Shown: positions 9,881-16,851 of the stretch, piece by piece
How positions within the stretch are numbered: position 1 is the first letter of the stretch
Layout: the number at the start of each line of letters is the position of its first letter
From: Selenomonadales bacterium 4137-cl
GTDB taxonomy: Bacteria > Bacillota > Negativicutes > Sporomusales > UBA7701
Assembly (NCBI GenBank): GCA_032334055.1
Contig: JAUOZS010000001.1
Span: 2,640,501-2,704,500 of the forward strand
Direction of reading: 5' to 3'
DNA length: 64,000 nt
The notes under the pieces: model-generated
Database searches by the model: none
What the model saw: only the letters and a program-made list of their open reading frames with translations
What the model was told of the DNA's origin: nothing
Position numbers and translations under genes: made by a program

Positions 9881-10093
9881 ATAAAAGCAGGCAGCGCCTG
9901 CGACAAAATATATTCTACCATGGGGGTACCCTTATGTCAATAAGGCTGAAAGCTAAAAATAAATGTAATTAATGGGTTTTTTTGTAATAAAACTACCCGT
10001 TTTCCGACGAAATATTTTCACGACCGGCAGGATTTGTAATTTTTTACTAGAATGTAAATATATACCAATAAGACCATGGGAGGATTATCACCG

Positions 10094-10963
10094 ATGAAAA
10101 CCTTGTTCCGCACCCGCATCCTGGCGCTCCTGCTGGCGGTCTTCTTCGTCGCCGCCCTGCCCTGCGCCGCCCTTGCCGCCGAACGTCTCCCCCAGCGCAT
10201 CCCCGCCGGCCTCTTCAACCTCTTTCTCAGCGACGAACTCCAAGGCCCCCTTTACGGCCCGGTCAAAAAAGTCACCGTCAAAAGCGGCGAATCCTACTGG
10301 GCGGCCTCCTTCGACCGAGGAGGCAAACCCCTGAGCCGCGAACAATTCATCCCCGGCTTCACCAACGAACAGATCGCCTACGAAGCCGGCCGCCCCGCCA
10401 AACGGGTCGAAAACGCCGGCACCGACAAGCAAACCGTCTACTTCGTCCACTACGACCCGGCCGGCCGCGGCTTCAAACTCCTCGCCCCGGCCCTCGGCGG
10501 CAAAATGGCCGAACTGGGCTCCGGTACGACCGACGGTCGCGGCCTCGTCACCGCCAAAACCATCCGCTACGCCGAAGGCGTCCTCTACGACGCCGCCTAC
10601 GAATACAACCCCGCCGGCCTCGTCACCCGCGAGACCTCGCGGCTCACCAAACGCGGCACGGTAAACATCGAACGGGTCTACGACAAAAGCGGCCGCATCC
10701 TCAGCCGGCTGTTCGTAAGCTCTCCCCAGCCCGACGGCCCCGCCACCGCGGAAAGCACGAACAAGCTCGAATATCGCTACGACCTGAGCGGCCGGCTCAC
10801 CGACGCCTTCTACCAGTCCGACAAGCCCGCCGCCACCGTCACCCTCTCCGTCAAGGGCGAATACGACAAACACGGCAACTGGACCAGGCTCGTAATGACC
10901 CGTCGCGACGCCAACGGTCAGGCGTCATCCCAGACGTTCACCCAGGAAATCGAATACTACTAA
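10094..10963 (+). CDS. Secreted protein with YD-like repeats, unknown function
   Basis: A 289-aa protein with a clear Sec signal peptide (basic start, hydrophobic core, AALA-AE cleavage region near residue 29). The C-terminal half has short Tyr/Asp-rich motifs (YDKSGRI, YDLSGRLT, YDKHGNW) spaced like RHS/YD repeats. It is probably a periplasmic or surface protein; no enzyme family is recognised. The frame begins at 10076, but ATG at 10094 follows GGGAGGA at 10 bases and directly starts the signal peptide. A single-gene unit is likely, because an AT-rich promoter region precedes it and a terminator follows. Confidence 0.75.
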   Translation: MKTLFRTRILALLLAVFFVAALPCAALAAERLPQRIPAGLFNLFLSDELQGPLYGPVKKVTVKSGESYWAASFDRGGKPLSREQFIPGFTNEQIAYEAGRPAKRVENAGTDKQTVYFVHYDPAGRGFKLLAPALGGKMAELGSGTTDGRGLVTAKTIRYAEGVLYDAAYEYNPAGLVTRETSRLTKRGTVNIERVYDKSGRILSRLFVSSPQPDGPATAESTNKLEYRYDLSGRLTDAFYQSDKPAATVTLSVKGEYDKHGNWTRLVMTRRDANGQASSQTFTQEIEYY

Positions 10964-10982
10964 CGGCTTCGCCCACCACTCC

Positions 10983-11007
10983 GCCCCGCGAAAGCGGGGC
11001 TTTTTTT
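10983..11007 (+). terminator. Terminator after the secreted YD-like gene
   Basis: GCCCCGC-GAAA-GCGGGGC followed by T7. Confidence 0.92.
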
Positions 11008-11074
11008 GCCGCCGTTTCACCTCCCGCCGGCCCGCGGCATAAAATACCCCGAAGTGCTTCCGGGAGGGATAACA

Positions 11075-11704
11075 TTGGACCTTGCCTATATCATCCTACT
11101 CGCCTTGGCCGTAAGCCTCGACTCCTTCTTCACCGGAGTCACCTACGAAGCCGGCGCCATCCGCATCCCGCCCGCCTCACTCGCAGTCGTGGGCCTCGTC
11201 ACCGCCGTATTCTCGGCGATCCCCATGCTGGCCGGCGACTTCGCAAGCGCCGCCGTCGACCCCGCCGTCGCCGTCTGGGCCGGCTCGGCTCTCCTCTTCA
11301 CCCTCGGCGCCTGGAACATCTTCCAGGACTACCTCCTCAAAAAACTCGCCTTTCCGCCGGCCGGCGCAGCCGACCGGCTCACCATCCGCCTCGGGAGAAT
11401 AATCGTCTCCATCATGTCCGACCCCGAATACGCCGACTTCGACCGGTCGAAAACCATCAGCCCCCCCGAAGCCGTCTACCTGGGCGTCGCCCTCGGACTC
11501 GACAACATGGCGGCCATCTTCGGCGCCTGCCTCATCGGCCTCCTTCCCCTCTACACCCCGCTCGTCATGGCCCTCATCCAGATGGCCCTTCTGCGCCTCG
11601 GCGTCCTGTTCGCCGCCGTCTTCGCCCCGGGGCCGGAAAAACGCCTATTCTACCTGCCTGGCGCGATACTCGTCCTCCTCGCCGTATTCCGCCTCATCAA
11701 ATAA
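11075..11704 (+). CDS. ytaF: YtaF-like sporulation membrane protein (MntP superfamily)
   Basis: A 209-aa polytopic protein with two repeats of MntP-type helices. The conserved AVSLDSFFTGVTY in helix 1 and GVALGLDNMAAI in the second half each carry the membrane Asp found in this cation-exporter-like superfamily. A central loop with DFDRSKTISPPEA is typical of YtaF, a protein made during sporulation in Bacillus. Its role is not firmly known. The chosen start is TTG at 11075, because GGGAGGG lies 7 bases upstream; the frame further upstream is not conserved-looking. A terminator follows. Confidence 0.82.
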   Translation: MDLAYIILLALAVSLDSFFTGVTYEAGAIRIPPASLAVVGLVTAVFSAIPMLAGDFASAAVDPAVAVWAGSALLFTLGAWNIFQDYLLKKLAFPPAGAADRLTIRLGRIIVSIMSDPEYADFDRSKTISPPEAVYLGVALGLDNMAAIFGACLIGLLPLYTPLVMALIQMALLRLGVLFAAVFAPGPEKRLFYLPGAILVLLAVFRLIK

Positions 11705-11729
11705 CCTCAGTCATTGCCAGCGCCCCAAC

Positions 11730-11762
11730 AAAAAAGCTTCGCACACACGCGAAGCTTTTTTC
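11730..11762. terminator. Bidirectional terminator
   Basis: AAAAAAGCTTCG / CGAAGCTTTTTT lies between ytaF and the convergent small ORF at 11774. Confidence 0.88.
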
Positions 11763-11773
11763 GCCGTACCGGT

Positions 11774-11968
11774 CTAATCCGCCGGAGCGTCGCCGCGGTA
11801 CCTTATCACCTGGCCGATCGTCATGCGGGCCAGCGCCAGATTAGGCACCCGCTCCGCGATCCAGCGGCGCCAGAGCTCCAGCAGCTCAGCCTCCTCCGCC
11901 TGACGGGCCCCGGGATTGGCCGCAAAAAAACACGCCAACTCGCCCTCGACAAAATTATCGGTCAACAT
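11774..11968 (-). CDS. Small hypothetical protein (64 aa)
   Basis: A short acidic, probably helical protein (EGELACFFAANPGARQAEEAELLELWRR... in part) with no recognised family. ATG at 11968 is preceded by a G-rich GGGGTG; TTG at 11986 is an alternative. The leader contains ACCCCGC...GCGGGGT (11972-12003), which could cover the ribosome site. A terminator follows at 11730-11762, which supports transcription. Confidence 0.45.
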   Translation of the reverse strand: MLTDNFVEGELACFFAANPGARQAEEAELLELWRRWIAERVPNLALARMTIGQVIRYRGDAPAD

Positions 11969-12069
11969 CCACACCCCGCTTAGCAAAATTCACCTACGCG
12001 GGGTTATTATACCATATATTTCCAATAACTACCACTTATTCCCAATTTACCCGATCGTTTTTTCGCGCC

Positions 12070-12228
12070 CTAGACGCCCTGTTTGGCGGCCCAGTCGAGC
12101 ATCGCCTGGGTTATCCAGCGGTAATACGCCTCGCCGCAGCGGTTGCAGCAGTAAAGATTCCAGCCCCGCACCGGCTGCTTGCCAACCAGGTGCGCCATTC
12201 CCCCGCACTCATGCCTCACTCTGAACAT
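12070..12228 (-). CDS. Small zinc-ribbon-like protein (52 aa)
   Basis: The protein starts MFRVRHECGG and carries CCNRCGE, that is C-x(n)-CC-x2-C with an upstream His-Glu-Cys, consistent with a tiny metal-binding fold. It begins 5 bases after the preceding Cys-rich gene stops, so the two form an operon. The frame is open to 12321, but ATG at 12228 with GAGGTAGGG upstream is the plausible start. No family is recognised. Confidence 0.5.
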   Translation of the reverse strand: MFRVRHECGGMAHLVGKQPVRGWNLYCCNRCGEAYYRWITQAMLDWAAKQGV

Positions 12229-12233
12229 CTTCC

Positions 12234-12431
12234 CTACCTCGCCCCGTCGTTTTCCCGCCGCCCCGCCTTCGCGACGAAGGACAAACACTCCAGCCCCGAC
12301 GCATCCTTCGTCACCAGGCACGGAGCCGACCTGCTCTTAAACCCCATCGCCCTGCAGCCATGGGGGAAATCCCTGTCCCAAGTCACGTAATAATGCCGGC
12401 ACATAAGGCACAGCGGCTTCGCTGGCATCAT
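12234..12431 (-). CDS. Conserved small Cys-rich protein (CxxC-HYYVTWD type)
   Basis: A 65-aa protein with CLMCRHYYVTWD, PHGCRAMGFKS and a final ECLSF. I recognise it as a widespread but uncharacterised small protein of Firmicutes and Proteobacteria with four or five conserved Cys that could bind a metal. ATG at 12431 has CCGGAGG 6 bases upstream. A minus-strand extended -10 (TGG TATAAT, 12474-12479) precedes it. It is co-transcribed with the 52-aa zinc-ribbon-like gene. Confidence 0.7.
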   Translation of the reverse strand: MMPAKPLCLMCRHYYVTWDRDFPHGCRAMGFKSRSAPCLVTKDASGLECLSFVAKAGRRENDGAR

Positions 12432-12473
12432 CGCATCCTCCGGCGGTTCGCCCGCTCAATAGCATCATATTAT

Positions 12474-12482
12474 ATTATACCA
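12474..12482 (-). promoter_or_regulatory. Extended -10 promoter for the small Cys-rich operon
   Basis: TGG-TATAAT about 45 bases upstream of the 12431 start; no good -35 hexamer is visible. Confidence 0.45.
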
Positions 12483-12532
12483 GTATTACTATCCGATAGG
12501 AACAATTTTTCCCGTTCCGCACAGGCGCACAC

Positions 12533-12555
12533 AAAAGCAGGCCCTGCGGGCCTGC
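12533..12555 (-). terminator. Terminator after the rubredoxin-flavin reductase gene
   Basis: On the minus strand GCAGGCCC-GCA-GGGCCTGC is followed by TTTT. Confidence 0.75.
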
Positions 12556-12604
12556 CTCCCAAGCCGTACCGCCCCGTCCGCGCAAACGCCCCGCGGCGGG
12601 CATA

Positions 12605-13360
12605 CTATTTCACCTTGCGATAAAGAGCATAAGTAAGCGCGTCGCTTTTGCCCGCCAGTTTCCCGGAAGTCACCTTGGCCACAAACAAGATATGGGTGCC
12701 GACATCGGTGGTTTTGTCCGGAAGAACCTCCGCCTCCAGATAGCCCAGGCAATTTTTCAAGATCGGGCACCCGTTTTTGCCGGTAACGTACTCGACCGCG
12801 GCAAACTTATCGGCCGTGCGGCCTGATTGGTAGCCGAACACTCTTACCATATCGCGTTGCTCCTGGGCGAGAATCGATACCGCCACCTTACCGCTGGCCT
12901 CAATAAACTCGGTCGTCAGGTTAAGCTTATTAAGGCACAGGGCAATTTGCGGCGGCCTGGCGGTGACCTGAAAAACGGCATTTGCCGTCTGTCCGTTTAT
13001 TTTTCCGTCCTTCGTCGACGAAACAACGTACAACCCGTATGATACCGCGTCCAAAGCGGCATTGATAGTCCCTTCGTCGGCCGTTAAAACCGCTTCTGGC
13101 GTAAGCTCGACGACTTCATCGACCAGCAGGATGAACTTGTCCTTGCCCACGCCGCAGACGGGGCAGACATCGGGCGGTTCATCCCCGACATGAATATAAT
13201 CGCACACCGTGCATTTCCAGCGTTTAGGCGGAGCCGCCTCCTTCACCGCCTCGCCCTGCAGGCTGAACTCCTCCGGGCCGACGCCGCATACCGGACACAC
13301 GTCAGGGGGATTATCCCCCTCATGTACATAGCCGCAAACATTGCAAACCCACTTTTTCAT
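12605..13360 (-). CDS. Double rubredoxin-flavin reductase fusion (Hrb-like, reversed order)
   Basis: A 251-aa protein. Rubredoxin-type Fe(SCys)4 site 1 uses C6, C9, C22 and C25; site 2 uses C50, C53, C66 and C69. They are followed by a flavin reductase (FMN-binding, split-barrel) domain from about residue 95 to the end. High-molecular-weight rubredoxin of acetogens has the flavin domain first and one rubredoxin domain last; here two rubredoxin domains precede the flavin domain. The likely role is NAD(P)H-driven electron delivery to oxygen or NO detoxification partners such as flavodiiron proteins. It is a single gene with its own terminator. The ATG at 13360 has GGAGGC upstream. Confidence 0.85.
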   Translation of the reverse strand: MKKWVCNVCGYVHEGDNPPDVCPVCGVGPEEFSLQGEAVKEAAPPKRWKCTVCDYIHVGDEPPDVCPVCGVGKDKFILLVDEVVELTPEAVLTADEGTINAALDAVSYGLYVVSSTKDGKINGQTANAVFQVTARPPQIALCLNKLNLTTEFIEASGKVAVSILAQEQRDMVRVFGYQSGRTADKFAAVEYVTGKNGCPILKNCLGYLEAEVLPDKTTDVGTHILFVAKVTSGKLAGKSDALTYALYRKVK

Positions 13361-13545
13361 TGTCTGCCTCCACTTCGCTCCTTATTCTGCAACTCTTCAA
13401 GCATGATCGACAAAAATCCTGCCATCGGCCCATAGCGGCCCGTTTTGCGGATACACCCCGCCTGTCTGCGGAAAAAGCGCCCCTTGTAACAAATTTGTAA
13501 TAATTCGCTGCTAGAATAACAAATAAATAAAGAGGAGGAGGAACC

Positions 13546-13830
13546 ATGCAAAAGGCTTTTCACCTGATCGAACACAACAACCTTTTGTTCTATTCCCTAT
13601 CGGTCGCGATATTCGTCGTCGTAATGCTAATATCCCTCGGCATGTACCTGGACATGCTCCGCGCCGCCGGCAGCAGCCGGGTAAAAGTCCGCGATACCGT
13701 TTCAATACCGTCCCCAAAGCGAAAACCGCAAAGGCTCGGAACCCTTGCGATCATCGTCAGCCGTCTCCCACTCAACCCATTTTCCCCTTACCTTTCCACG
13801 AACCACTTCCCCTCGTCGCAGAACAGGTAA
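13546..13830 (+). CDS. Small single-pass membrane protein, unknown
   Basis: A 94-aa protein with one hydrophobic segment (about residues 13-35, LFYSLSVAIFVVVMLISLG) and a basic, probably cytoplasmic tail. GAGGAGGAGGAA lies 3-10 bases upstream of the ATG, one of the strongest ribosome sites in the window. Its 3' end overlaps the convergent gene at 13788 by about 43 bases, so the last third may not be conserved. No family is recognised. Confidence 0.5.
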   Translation: MQKAFHLIEHNNLLFYSLSVAIFVVVMLISLGMYLDMLRAAGSSRVKVRDTVSIPSPKRKPQRLGTLAIIVSRLPLNPFSPYLSTNHFPSSQNR

Positions 13831-14018
13831 ACCTCCTTCCCCCGTATCCGGCAGGTATACCTCACCCCCAGGCCGCCGCCCTTCAGGGAAGGCGCCTGCC
13901 GCACATCCGTCACCCTGTCCACCTCATACCGCCGGCCGTCGGTCCAGGTCACCGCCAGCGGCCTTACCCGGCCGCCCTCGTCGTGCTCCGCCGTCACCTT
14001 CACGAACGTCTTCCCCAT
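13788..14018 (-). CDS. Small protein coupled to DNA polymerase IV (DUF6504-like)
   Basis: A 76-aa protein translated right after dinB: the dinB stop is at 14028 and this ATG is at 14018, with AGGTGAGG between. It contains a WTDGRRYEVDRV strand-turn-strand and ends with GKWFVER. It resembles the short DUF6504-type proteins found next to Y-family polymerases (family assignment tentative). The coupled translation suggests a shared role in SOS translesion synthesis. GTG at 14027 is an alternative start. Confidence 0.65.
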   Translation of the reverse strand: MGKTFVKVTAEHDEGGRVRPLAVTWTDGRRYEVDRVTDVRQAPSLKGGGLGVRYTCRIRGKEVYLFCDEGKWFVER

Positions 14019-14027
14019 CGTCCTCAC

Positions 14028-15266
14028 CTACCGAAAAAATGATATCGGATGAATGACATGATCATCCTTGGGATTGAACCCCGTCAGCGCGCGGTCCTGC
14101 AGCAGGGCGCAGCGCCGGACGCTGTAAGGCCCGAACCGCCGCCTCAGATCGTCCACCGTCCGTTCCAGCGCCTCCCTGCCCGCCGCGTCCGCCGCGAACA
14201 TATCGAGCTGCGTCAGGCTGCCTGCCGTCACCAGCTCTGCGCCGCGAACGCCGACACTGCGGATCGGCTTATCCCAGCCGTAATGCTCGCGAAAAAGCTC
14301 CATCGCCCGCGCCGCGATATCCGCCGAAACGCACGACGGCGCCGCCAGCTTCCCCTGCCGCTCGAACGAAAACAACTCCGCATCCCGCACGCTCACCGCC
14401 ACCGTCCGGCACTTCAACCCGTGCCGCCTGAGCCGCGCGGCCACGCTCTCCGCCAGCACAAACACGATCAACTTCACATCCTCCTCCGAGAGGAGATCGC
14501 GCGGCGTCGTCGTGCTGTTGCCCACCGACCTTATGAAGCCCTCCTCCCCGCTGCGGCGCACCGGCGAATCGTCCAGCCCATTGGCGAAATGCCATAGCGT
14601 CTCCCCCCACACCCCCAGCAGCAGACGGAGCGCCTTCACCTCGCGCCCCGCCAGATCGCCGATCGTATAAACCGCCCTGTTCGCCAGCTTGCTCCGCGTC
14701 GAACGCCCCACATACAAAAGCTCCCCCGCCGGCAGCGGCCACACCAGCTCGCGAAAATTATCAGCCGTAATCACCGTCGTCGCGTCCGGCTTCCTCATAT
14801 CGCTGCCCAACTTGGCGAAAACCTTGTTGAACGACACCCCCACCGACGCGGTGATCCCCACCTCCTCGCGCAGCCGGCGGCGGATGGCGTCGGCGATCGC
14901 CGTCCCGTCGCCGAACAGCCGCGCCGAGCCGGTCACATCCAGCCACGCCTCGTCGATCCCGAAAGCTTCCACCTGGTCGGTATAATCCTCGTAAACCGCC
15001 CTCGCCAGCCGCGAAAAACGCAGGTACCTGCGGAAATCGGCCGGCAGGCACACCAGCCCGGGGCACTTCTGGCGAGCCTGCCAGATAGCCTCGCCCGTCT
15101 TCACCCCGCACCCCTTGGCCAGATTGTTCTTCGCCAGAATGATGCCGTGGCGCGCCGCCGCGTCCCCGGTCACCGCCACCGGCAGCTCCCGCAGCTCCGG
15201 CCGGTAAAGGCACTCCACCGACGCATAAAAATTATTAAGATCGACATGCAGAATCGTCCGCGCCAA
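14028..15266 (-). CDS. dinB: DNA polymerase IV (Y-family translesion polymerase)
   Basis: A protein of about 412 aa with the Y-family palm: HVDLNNFYASVE near the N-terminus carries the first catalytic Asp, FGIDEAWLDVT the second acidic pair, followed by the helix-hairpin-helix region and the little-finger domain. It bypasses damaged template bases. Control is visible: a sigma-A promoter (15306-15335) and a LexA box (15285-15298). No ATG exists in the N-terminal frame. TTG at 15266 (AAGG/GGTGG upstream) or GTG at 15275 are the best starts, while TTG at 15287 lies inside the operator almost at the transcription start. The small gene at 13788 is co-translated. Confidence 0.93.
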   Translation of the reverse strand: MARTILHVDLNNFYASVECLYRPELRELPVAVTGDAAARHGIILAKNNLAKGCGVKTGEAIWQARQKCPGLVCLPADFRRYLRFSRLARAVYEDYTDQVEAFGIDEAWLDVTGSARLFGDGTAIADAIRRRLREEVGITASVGVSFNKVFAKLGSDMRKPDATTVITADNFRELVWPLPAGELLYVGRSTRSKLANRAVYTIGDLAGREVKALRLLLGVWGETLWHFANGLDDSPVRRSGEEGFIRSVGNSTTTPRDLLSEEDVKLIVFVLAESVAARLRRHGLKCRTVAVSVRDAELFSFERQGKLAAPSCVSADIAARAMELFREHYGWDKPIRSVGVRGAELVTAGSLTQLDMFAADAAGREALERTVDDLRRRFGPYSVRRCALLQDRALTGFNPKDDHVIHPISFFR

Positions 15267-15284
15267 CCCCTCCACCGCCTTAAC

Positions 15285-15298
15285 CAAACATGTGTTCG
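15285..15298 (-). promoter_or_regulatory. LexA (SOS) box upstream of dinB
   Basis: CGAACACATGTTTG matches the Gram-positive LexA/DinR consensus CGAAC-N4-GTTYG. It starts 7 bases downstream of the -10, where repressor would block initiation. Confidence 0.88.
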
Positions 15299-15305
15299 TG
15301 TTTTC

Positions 15306-15335
15306 AGTATAACGGCGGACAGGCCGGTGTGTAAA
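15306..15335 (-). promoter_or_regulatory. Sigma-A promoter of dinB
   Basis: -35 TTTACA (15330-15335), 18-bp spacer, -10 TATACT (15306-15311), followed by the LexA box. Confidence 0.82.
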
Positions 15336-15372
15336 GAGGGGTAATTACTGGAAAGCCTCCTCCAGCCGACAA

Positions 15373-15418
15373 GTGATGCGGGGTGCGTGCAATCAGCATT
15401 GCACGCACCCCGCATCAC
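15373..15418. repeat. Perfect 21-bp inverted repeat with 4-nt loop
   Basis: A 21-bp perfect stem (GTGATGCGGGGTGCGTGCAA plus T) flanks the loop CAGC, between dinB and the DUF1657 gene. There is no T-run on either strand, so a simple terminator is not obvious. It may still terminate the minus-strand DUF1657 transcript or act as an RNA processing site. Confidence 0.7.
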
Positions 15419-15451
15419 GCCCTAACAAGCGGAATCGCCGCCCCTCAGCCG

Positions 15452-15667
15452 CTACTGTCCGCTCTGCTGCTGGTTGAGCTGGTTCTCCTCCTGCACCAGG
15501 TTGAGCCGGCTGTTGAGGACCTGTATATGCCGCGTCATATCCTGCTCCATCTGCTGGAACATCTGCTTGGCATTCTGATCCTGGGTCGAACTGGCGAACT
15601 GGGCGTAAGTTCCCTGGGCCGACTCGGCGGTGGACAAAGCTTTCTGCAAATCTTGTTTGACAGTCAC
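15452..15667 (-). CDS. DUF1657 protein, copy 1
   Basis: A 71-aa helical DUF1657 protein (TVKQDLQKALSTAESAQG, then a QMFQQMEQDM helix and a Gln-rich tail). The start is GTG at 15667: AGGAGGT sits 7 bases upstream, while the GTG at 15676 overlaps the ribosome site. The paralogue at 16625 begins at the same residue. DUF1657 is typical of spore-formers and often pairs with DUF421 membrane proteins, as here. The exact function is unknown, with links to spore membrane properties. Confidence 0.85.
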   Translation of the reverse strand: MTVKQDLQKALSTAESAQGTYAQFASSTQDQNAKQMFQQMEQDMTRHIQVLNSRLNLVQEENQLNQQQSGQ

Positions 15668-15792
15668 GAAAGGCACCTCCTAATATATACTGGCGATAGC
15701 ATGCCCCGTTCGTCACCCGCTATTCCCCCGCTGCGGCGGACCCCTTTGCCTCCAGACAAGCGCCCCGCCCGTCCATCCGCCTTACCGGTCCT

Positions 15793-16509
15793 TCATCGCC
15801 CCTTCCCGGCGGCGCCGTCCTTCTTCAGATCGAGATAATACTGCCCCTGGGGGTTGACTAGCAGCAGCTCCACGGCGGCGGCGTCCTCAATGCCGTTAGC
15901 CCGCAGATAATCGGCCAGCATGGCGCGGGTGAGCCCGGCCGCGGCCAGATTGTCATCTAGGATCTCGCCGTTGATGATTATCTCTTTGCCGACCAGGCCC
16001 CCGCTGGCAGCAGGCGGACCCGCCGCGCCCAAATCGCCGGCGGTTACCGTCTGGAACTGGCTTTTCTTAAGAACGCTCAGCTTGCCGTCGGTCTCGATTA
16101 TCCCCACCTCGACCTGCCCGGGGTCGAAGATACTCTTCTCCCGGAGCTGCTTGAGAAGATCGTTCACGTTATAGTGCCGGTCAGTCAGTTTCTCCTCGAG
16201 AATCCTGCCCTTATGGATGACCATGAGCGGTTCGGCCTCGACAAGCTTGCGGGCCGGCAGACTGACCAGCGTCAGCTTGGCGGTCGCCAGCACCCACCCT
16301 GTCCAGACCACGAGCGCGGCAACGCCCAGATACGTCGGCATGGCGGGATTGAAGAACGTGGACGCCGCGATCGAACCGATGGCGATCCCGCTGACGAAAT
16401 CGAAGAAGGTGAGCTGGGATATCTGCTTCCTCCCCATTACCCGCGTAAGAAGCAGTAACAGCATATAGGCCACCGTGGCCCTGATGACAATGTCCAACAG
16501 TTCGTTCAT
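15793..16509 (-). CDS. DUF421 (YetF/YrbG-type) membrane protein
   Basis: A 238-aa protein with three N-terminal transmembrane helices (about residues 8-25, 38-58 and 62-82; RVMGRKQISQLTFFDFVSGI is diagnostic) and a cytoplasmic DUF421 domain in two parts (EPLMVIHKGRI..., then GKEIIINGEIL). It is flanked on both sides by DUF1657 genes, one co-directional and one divergent. In some Bacillus strains a fused or linked DUF421-DUF1657 pair (2Duf) contributes to spore heat resistance; by analogy this may be a spore membrane protein. ATG at 16509 is preceded by GGAGG. Confidence 0.88.
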   Translation of the reverse strand: MNELLDIVIRATVAYMLLLLLTRVMGRKQISQLTFFDFVSGIAIGSIAASTFFNPAMPTYLGVAALVVWTGWVLATAKLTLVSLPARKLVEAEPLMVIHKGRILEEKLTDRHYNVNDLLKQLREKSIFDPGQVEVGIIETDGKLSVLKKSQFQTVTAGDLGAAGPPAASGGLVGKEIIINGEILDDNLAAAGLTRAMLADYLRANGIEDAAAVELLLVNPQGQYYLDLKKDGAAGKGR

Positions 16510-16624
16510 ACTACCTCCGCCCGGACGTTTTTGTACTATCCTTCCCGCGGCCGTCCGCCCCTATTCGACCGGGATAAAACCCCCGTTCCCGTCGAACAAT
16601 AAGCTTGAAAGGTGGGATACGGAC

Positions 16625-16816
16625 ATGACCGTCAAACAAGACCTGCAAAAAGCGATCGCGGCCGCCAAGGCCGCCCAGGGAACCTATGCCCAGTTCGCCG
16701 AGGCCACTACAGACCCGGCGATGAAGCAGGCTTTCCAGTCCATGGAAAAAGACATGGTAAAACACCTCATGCAGCTCAATCACCGGCTCGGCATCGTCCA
16801 GGAAAGCCTGCAATAA
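16625..16816 (+). CDS. DUF1657 protein, copy 2
   Basis: A 63-aa paralogue of the protein at 15452-15667 (TVKQDLQKAIAAAKAAQGTYAQF, then a KQAFQSMEKDM helix), without the Gln-rich tail. ATG at 16625 has AAGGTGGG upstream. It is divergent from the DUF421 gene and convergent with the BCCT gene. Confidence 0.85.
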   Translation: MTVKQDLQKAIAAAKAAQGTYAQFAEATTDPAMKQAFQSMEKDMVKHLMQLNHRLGIVQESLQ

Positions 16817-16851
16817 TTCTTTGTCCCGCCGCCCCGGGCCGCGGCCGCTGT

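Noticed and set aside
11916..12224. A 102-aa plus-strand ORF
   Set aside because: It is antisense to two small minus-strand genes and lacks a ribosome site.
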